Below are positions 59,251 to 64,000 of a stretch of 64,000 nt of DNA, in pieces. The notes below the pieces were generated by a model. It worked only from the letters and a program-made list of their open reading frames with translations, ran no database searches and was not told the origin of the DNA. Position numbers and translations under genes: made by a program. How positions within the stretch are numbered: position 1 is the first letter of the stretch; every line of letters begins with the position of its first letter. The stretch spans positions 496,001 to 560,000 of the forward strand of contig NZ_SWBP01000001.1 of NCBI RefSeq assembly GCF_005116455.1, read 5' to 3'. The DNA is from Pedobacter cryophilus. Lineage in GTDB: Bacteria; Bacteroidota; Bacteroidia; Sphingobacteriales; Sphingobacteriaceae.

Positions 59251-60225
59251 ATGATTAAATACCTATTTACAGCAATTTTTACTTTAACTTCTATTTTCTC
59301 TTTTGCTCAAAAAAAGCAAAACGTTTACTACTACAAAAACAATGGTAAACAAGTAACAATACCTGATAGTGCAGATTTTGTTAGGATTATAAAAGAACCA
59401 GACTTTGGGTCTGCAAATTTTGATTTAATAGAGTATTATCCTAACAGTAAAGTAAAAAGAGAAGGACACGTTTCTACTTATACCCCTCGTTTAGTTTTTG
59501 AAGGAAAATTGACTTCTTATTTTGAAACTGGTATCATAAAAAGTATAATGAATTATAAAAGCAATAGGCTTGATGGAGAATATATTTATAATTACGCTAA
59601 TGGAAATTTATATGAAAGTAGGCTTTATTTTCTTTCAGTAGAAGACGGAGCTAAAGAAACCTTAGAATATAAAACTACTCAAGTAGGCGACTCTCTTGGC
59701 CGTAAATTTTTTGATGATAAAGGTACAGGCACTGTAGATATTGTTTGGCCAAAAGGGAATAAAGATTACGGCAATTATGTAAATGGTTTAAAAGAAGGAA
59801 CTTGGACACAATACATTGCCAAAACAAAAACCACTTATGAAGACCAATATAAAAACGGCGTTTTTGTAAAAGGAAAATGTATTATAGAAAATGGCGAATC
59901 TACTAGCTATAACACTTTAGACGCCATACTTCCCTCTTTTAAAGGTGGTGTAACAGCATTTGGTGATTTTTTAAATGATAATTTAATTTATCCAAAAGAG
60001 GCGGTAAAGCTACAGGAAGAAGGAAAAGTTTATTTAAATTTTAAAATAGATATTGATGGTAGCTTAAAAGATATTAGAGTAGCAAGGTCTGTTTCTTTCT
60101 TGTTAGACCAAGAAGCAATGAGGGTAATGAAGTTGTCTCCTAATTGGGAGCCTGGTATGCAAAGAGGGAGAAAAATTCAGGTTACTTATACTGTTCCGAT
60201 TGTTTTCCAACTTAAGAAAAAATGA
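59251..60225 (+). CDS. secreted MORN-repeat protein with TonB C-terminal domain, copy 2
   Basis: This 324-aa paralog of the preceding gene has a signal peptide (SIFSFAQ), MORN-like repeats (SYFETGIIKSIMNYKSNRLDG, YNYANGNLYESRLYF) and a C-terminal TonB-C domain (FKGGVTAFGDFLNDNL, EGKVYLNFKIDIDGSLKDIRVARS, LSPNWEPGMQRGRKIQVTYTVPIVF). Both share the DSADF/YxR-I segment near residue 45. Tandem duplication and tight spacing suggest co-expression. The binding partner is unknown, perhaps outer-membrane receptors or cell-wall proteins. It ends 107 bp before carB. Confidence 0.82.
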   Translation: MIKYLFTAIFTLTSIFSFAQKKQNVYYYKNNGKQVTIPDSADFVRIIKEPDFGSANFDLIEYYPNSKVKREGHVSTYTPRLVFEGKLTSYFETGIIKSIMNYKSNRLDGEYIYNYANGNLYESRLYFLSVEDGAKETLEYKTTQVGDSLGRKFFDDKGTGTVDIVWPKGNKDYGNYVNGLKEGTWTQYIAKTKTTYEDQYKNGVFVKGKCIIENGESTSYNTLDAILPSFKGGVTAFGDFLNDNLIYPKEAVKLQEEGKVYLNFKIDIDGSLKDIRVARSVSFLLDQEAMRVMKLSPNWEPGMQRGRKIQVTYTVPIVFQLKKK

Positions 60226-60262
60226 TTTTTTAAATTAATCCTCTAAAAACCCATACAATTTC

Positions 60263-60270
60263 TATCTTTG
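60263..60270 (+). promoter_or_regulatory. candidate -7 promoter element for carB
   Basis: TATCTTTG matches the Bacteroidota TAnnTTTG consensus, 62 bp upstream of the carB ATG. No convincing TTTG -33 box is seen. A small hairpin (CCCGAA/TTCGGG at 60274-60291) lies in the predicted leader. Confidence 0.45.
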
Positions 60271-60332
60271 CATCCCGAACAAGCATTCGGGATTTTAATA
60301 TAAAAATGCGTAAAATCCCATAAATTTACGCC

Positions 60333-63149
60333 ATGCCAAAAAATAACTCCATAAAATCAGTTTTAATCATCGGTTCAGGTCCTATCATTATTGGTCAGGC
60401 TTGCGAATTTGATTATGCCGGTTCTCAAGCTGCTTTATCTTTAAAAGATGAAGGAATAGAGGTTTCTATCATCAATTCTAATCCGGCCACCATCATGACG
60501 GATAAAGTAATTGCAGATCATGTTTACCTTTTACCTTTAACCGTTGCTTCTATTGAAGAAATTTTAAAAGAGCGTAAAATTGATGCCGTATTGCCAACAA
60601 TGGGTGGTCAAACTGCATTAAATTTAGCTATTGAAGCAGAAGAACGTGGCATTTGGGAAAAATACGGCGTACAAATTATAGGTGTTGATACCGCTGCGAT
60701 AGAAAAAACAGAAAATCGCGAAGCCTTCAGGCAACTGATGGTGGATATTGGCATTGGCGTTGCCAAATCAAAAATTGCAAACTCATTTTTAGAAGGTAAA
60801 GAAGCAGCACAACAAATTGGTTTTCCTTTAGTGATTCGTCCATCTTATACCTTAGGTGGTTACGGAGGTGGTTTTGTACACAAAAAAGAAGATTTTGACG
60901 CCGCTCTTTCTCATGGTTTACAAGCTTCCCCAACTCACGAAGTTTTAATTGAACAGGCCGTTATTGGTTGGAAAGAATACGAATTAGAATTATTAAGAGA
61001 TAATAAAGACAATGTGATCATCATTTGCTCTATAGAGAATTTTGATCCCATGGGCATACACACCGGAGATTCTATTACGGTTGCGCCAGCCATGACATTG
61101 TCTGACCGTTGTTACCAGGATATGCGTAACCAGGCTATCAAAATGATGAGAGCCATTGGTAATTTTGCAGGGGGTTGTAACGTACAGTTTTCGGTAAATC
61201 CGGAGGATGAAAGCATCATTGCGATAGAAATTAATCCAAGAGTTTCTCGGTCATCGGCCTTAGCCTCAAAAGCAACCGGCTATCCTATTGCTAAAATTGC
61301 GGCAAAACTGGCTATTGGTTATAACCTAGACGAGTTAGAAAATCAAATCACCAAAACCACTTCAGCATACTTTGAACCGACTTTAGATTACGTGATTGTT
61401 AAAATTCCTCGTTGGAATTTCGATAAATTTAAAGGCGCCAATACCGAATTAGGTTTACAAATGAAATCGGTTGGCGAAGTAATGGCTATTGGCCGTTCAT
61501 TTATTGAAGCTTTACAAAAAGCTTGTCAGTCTTTAGAAATTGGCAGAGCAGGTTTAGGTTCAGATGGTAAACAAAACCGTAATATAGAAGACATTATGCA
61601 TAAGCTAGAGCACCCAAGTTGGGATAGGCTTTTTGCAATAAAAGATGCTTTTAGAATGGGCGTTCCGTTAGAATCTATAAGAAAAGTAACCAAAATAGAC
61701 CGTTGGTTTTTAAATCAAATACAAGAGTTAGCCACTTTAGAACAAGAGTTAAAACGTTATTCGTTAAACAACATTCCTAAAGATTTCTTCATCAATATGA
61801 AGCAAAAAGGCTTCTCTGATATTCAAATTGCCTGGATTTTAGGGAATGTAACGGAGGATGAAGTTTACGACAGAAGAAAAGAATTAGGTATTAACCGAGT
61901 ATATAAAATGGTGGATACTTGTGCGGCAGAATTCCCTGCAAAAACACCTTATTTTTACTCTACTTATGATGGTGAAAACGAATCTATTCCATCTAACAAG
62001 AAAAAAATTATTGTATTAGGATCTGGTCCAAACCGTATTGGGCAAGGTATAGAGTTTGATTATTCTTGCGTACATGGTTTAATGGCCGCCAACGAAGAAG
62101 GTTACGAAGCCATTATGGTAAACTGTAATCCCGAAACTGTTTCTACCGATTTTAACATGGCCGATAAACTTTACTTCGAGCCTGTGTTTTGGGAGCATGT
62201 AAGAGAGATTATAGAGCTAGAGAAGCCAGAAGGTGTAATTGTACAACTTGGCGGGCAAACTGCTTTAAAAATGGCAGAAAAGCTGCATGAGAAAGGCATA
62301 AAAATTATTGGTACTTCTTACAGCAATATGGACATTGCCGAAGACCGCGGACGTTTCTCAGATTTATTAAAAGATTTAAATATTCCTTATCCTAAATATG
62401 GCGTTGCCGAAACTGCCGAAGAAGCCATTGAAGTAGCACATGAGGTTGGTTATCCGGTATTGGTGCGTCCTTCTTATGTTTTAGGCGGACAAGGAATGAG
62501 CATTGTGATTAACGATGAGGATTTAGAAAAAGCAGTAGTAAAATTATTAGGTGATTTACCCGGTAACCGAGTATTAATTGACCATTTTTTAGACCGAGCA
62601 GAGGAAGCAGAATCAGACGCAATTTTTGATGGTGATGATGTACATATCATAGGTTTAATGGAACATATTGAGCCTGCAGGTATTCACTCCGGAGATTCTT
62701 TTGCAGTATTGCCTCCATTTAATTTATCAGCAAATGTGATTGCTAAAATGGAAGAATATACTGATAAAATTGCCCGAGCTTTAAATATCAGAGGTTTGAT
62801 GAATATGCAATTTGCCGTTAAAAACGAAGATGTTTATGTAATAGAGGCCAATCCACGAGCTTCAAGAACGGTTCCTTTTATCGCCAAAGCGTATGATGTG
62901 CCATATATTAACATTGCAACCAAAATTATGTTGGGCACCAAAAAGTTAAAAGATTTTAAAATCGAAAGAAAGCTAGAAGGTTACGCCATTAAAGAACCTG
63001 TTTTCTCTCACCATAAATTCCCCGAAATTCAGAAAGAATTAGGCCCAGAAATGAAATCAACCGGCGAATCTATCCGTTTCATTAAAGATTTAGAAGATCC
63101 TTATTTTATACAGTTATACAAAGAGAAATCAATGTATTTAAGCAAGTAG
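60333..63149 (+). CDS. carB: carbamoyl-phosphate synthase large subunit
   Basis: This 938-aa protein has two ATP-grasp halves: IIIGQACEFDYAGSQA and PSYTLGGYGGGF in the first, GSGPNRIGQGIEFDYSCVHG and PSYVLGGQGMSIV in the second. It ends shortly after the second ATP-grasp unit (ESIRFIKDLEDPYF), so it is shorter than the usual E. coli form (about 1070 aa). The C-terminal allosteric (MGS-like) domain appears absent, a known Bacteroidota variant. It makes carbamoyl phosphate for arginine and pyrimidines. Its TAG stop overlaps a REP-like palindrome. Confidence 0.96.
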   Translation: MPKNNSIKSVLIIGSGPIIIGQACEFDYAGSQAALSLKDEGIEVSIINSNPATIMTDKVIADHVYLLPLTVASIEEILKERKIDAVLPTMGGQTALNLAIEAEERGIWEKYGVQIIGVDTAAIEKTENREAFRQLMVDIGIGVAKSKIANSFLEGKEAAQQIGFPLVIRPSYTLGGYGGGFVHKKEDFDAALSHGLQASPTHEVLIEQAVIGWKEYELELLRDNKDNVIIICSIENFDPMGIHTGDSITVAPAMTLSDRCYQDMRNQAIKMMRAIGNFAGGCNVQFSVNPEDESIIAIEINPRVSRSSALASKATGYPIAKIAAKLAIGYNLDELENQITKTTSAYFEPTLDYVIVKIPRWNFDKFKGANTELGLQMKSVGEVMAIGRSFIEALQKACQSLEIGRAGLGSDGKQNRNIEDIMHKLEHPSWDRLFAIKDAFRMGVPLESIRKVTKIDRWFLNQIQELATLEQELKRYSLNNIPKDFFINMKQKGFSDIQIAWILGNVTEDEVYDRRKELGINRVYKMVDTCAAEFPAKTPYFYSTYDGENESIPSNKKKIIVLGSGPNRIGQGIEFDYSCVHGLMAANEEGYEAIMVNCNPETVSTDFNMADKLYFEPVFWEHVREIIELEKPEGVIVQLGGQTALKMAEKLHEKGIKIIGTSYSNMDIAEDRGRFSDLLKDLNIPYPKYGVAETAEEAIEVAHEVGYPVLVRPSYVLGGQGMSIVINDEDLEKAVVKLLGDLPGNRVLIDHFLDRAEEAESDAIFDGDDVHIIGLMEHIEPAGIHSGDSFAVLPPFNLSANVIAKMEEYTDKIARALNIRGLMNMQFAVKNEDVYVIEANPRASRTVPFIAKAYDVPYINIATKIMLGTKKLKDFKIERKLEGYAIKEPVFSHHKFPEIQKELGPEMKSTGESIRFIKDLEDPYFIQLYKEKSMYLSK

Positions 63150-63172
63150 GGATAACCCGAGGGTTATCCTTT
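63147..63172 (+). terminator. REP-like palindrome at the carB stop codon, possible terminator
   Basis: GGATAACCC (63150-63158) pairs with GGGTTATCC (63161-63169) and is followed by TTTT. The TAG stop codon of carB is the first part of the TAGGGATAA element edge. The same element occurs at 53486-53505. Confidence 0.75.
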
Positions 63173-63186
63173 TGGAGTTACATTTT

Positions 63187-63219
63187 AAAACCATCTCATT
63201 CATTTGAGGTGGTTTTTTT
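63187..63219 (+). terminator. second intrinsic terminator after carB
   Basis: AAAACCATCTC (63187-63197) pairs with GAGGTGGTTTT (63206-63216) with one G-T wobble and an 8-nt loop, followed by T residues. It is a more classical terminator than the palindrome just before it. Confidence 0.85.
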
Positions 63220-63405
63220 GTTTTATTAACTATCTTATTTTTTTGTAAGTGAGAACTAAATAACTTTAAAGCACATTATTTAGTTTTTATAAATATTTAA
63301 TTATAAAATTAATTCTTAATTATAATTTTTTTCTTATATTTATAATATTTGTAAAAAACTACAGGGTGTATATTTTTTACTTTTTATCACTAAAACTACT
63401 AAACT

Positions 63406-64000
63406 ATGAAATTAATTCACTTCCGATTAGGCATGTTATGTTGCCTAATTGCCACTACAACGTTATTTAACGGCTGCAAAAATGAAAAAGTTGAAACTCC
63501 TCTTGAGAATAACAAATTAAATCTAATCAATAATTAAATTAATAATCTCACAGTATCCTATAAATCGGGATTGTACATTATATCCTATGATGCTAGAACA
63601 CATGAGAAAATAACCGAATCTAATGTAGTTATTAAAAGAGCTGCTGATGGTAATGTTGTTTTTAAATCTACATACACAGTTAACGTTGGTTTGACAGCTT
63701 ATAAATTAGCTTCACATGAAAGTATAATTAATCAAGCTGAAATAGTAAAAGAAACATATCAAAATGAAATAGAAAATATCAAAATTTTATTTGAAGATTT
63801 CGGTAAAACCCTTGTTAATGACCCAAGATTAGATCATACGTTACAGATTATTCAATCTGTTTTCTATCATAATTCAATAATAAATACTGCTTATAGAAGT
63901 ATTATTGAAGAAACTGATTGCGGTTGTACACCACATCCCGCCTATATTCTTGATAAAAAAGGGTTTTGGTGTCAAGAAGACTACATGATAAATCCCGAAC
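63406..64000 (+). pseudogene. lipoprotein reading frame interrupted by an in-frame TAA (cut by window edge)
   Basis: ATG at 63406 opens a lipoprotein (signal LGMLCCLIATTTLFNGC, lipobox FNGC) that reads 43 codons to TAA at 63535-63537. The same frame then stays open for 154 codons to the window end without a further stop, in sequence that looks coding (SGLYIISYDARTHEKITESN, ETDCGCTPHPAYILDKKGFW). No good ATG restarts soon after the stop. It is probably a recently broken gene, a readthrough case or a sequencing error. The Cys-rich end (CGC, later FWCQED) suggests disulphides; I do not recognise the family. Confidence 0.7.

Noticed and set aside
58283-60225. Classical TonB energy transducers
   Set aside because: They have cleavable-type signal peptides and no membrane anchor or Pro-rich linker.

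Overview
The window is low-GC DNA from a Bacteroidota chromosome, most likely a Sphingobacteriaceae member such as Pedobacter. The evidence is a SusC/SusD pair, many secreted or lipobox-bearing carbohydrate-active enzymes, a type IX secretion sorting domain, DUF6600 and NIPSNAP proteins, TAnnTTTG-type promoters, few Shine-Dalgarno sequences, and typical housekeeping proteins (YicC, Gmk, NadD, MiaE, GltX, PnuC/NadR-type kinase, CarB). The genus is inferred from protein style, not from a marker gene.

Region 1 (1-25.0 kb) is a pectin polysaccharide utilization locus. All enzymes are on the minus strand and follow a divergent LacI-type regulator. In transcription order they are susC, susD, pectate lyase PL1, two rhamnogalacturonan acetylesterases (CE12), pectinesterase (CE8), GH43, pectate lyase PL9, two more CE8, GH95, an SMP-30-like protein and an alpha/beta-hydrolase esterase. 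An 850-bp repeat-rich gap follows, then kduD, kduI, a GH28 polygalacturonase and a GH105 unsaturated galacturonyl hydrolase cut by the window edge. Together they should strip methyl and acetyl groups, cleave homogalacturonan and side chains, import oligomers and convert the unsaturated uronate product (5-keto-4-deoxyuronate) to 2-keto-3-deoxygluconate. A 26-bp sequence is shared (22/26 matches, same orientation) between the susC/lacI intergenic region and the region upstream of kduD. It is a good candidate operator for the LacI regulator.

Region 2 (25.0-38.4 kb) is housekeeping: a DUF6600 repeat protein, an RsmI-like methyltransferase coupled to a degenerate FAD-monooxygenase-like protein, DUF5808, MiaE, NadD, an MscS channel, Gmk, YicC, an acyltransferase, GltX and a dipeptide epimerase.

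Region 3 (38.6-47.5 kb) is a three-gene surface-protein cluster. It contains a small T9SS-sorted protein, a 1748-residue protein with 58 alternating 17- and 20-residue AKVG modules, and a 995-residue multidomain protein in which an arabinofuranosidase-B-like domain interrupts an Ig-like domain.

Region 4 (47.8-64.0 kb) has an OmpA/TSP3 protein, a lipoprotein, an unrecognised 324-aa protein, an SDR, a Gfo/Idh/MocA oxidoreductase, an M16 protease, the PnuC/NadR-kinase pair, two secreted MORN plus TonB-C proteins, carB, and a lipoprotein reading frame broken by an in-frame TAA. Short dispersed palindromic elements with compensatory base changes lie between these genes. I saw no tRNA, rRNA, CRISPR, insertion sequence or prophage.
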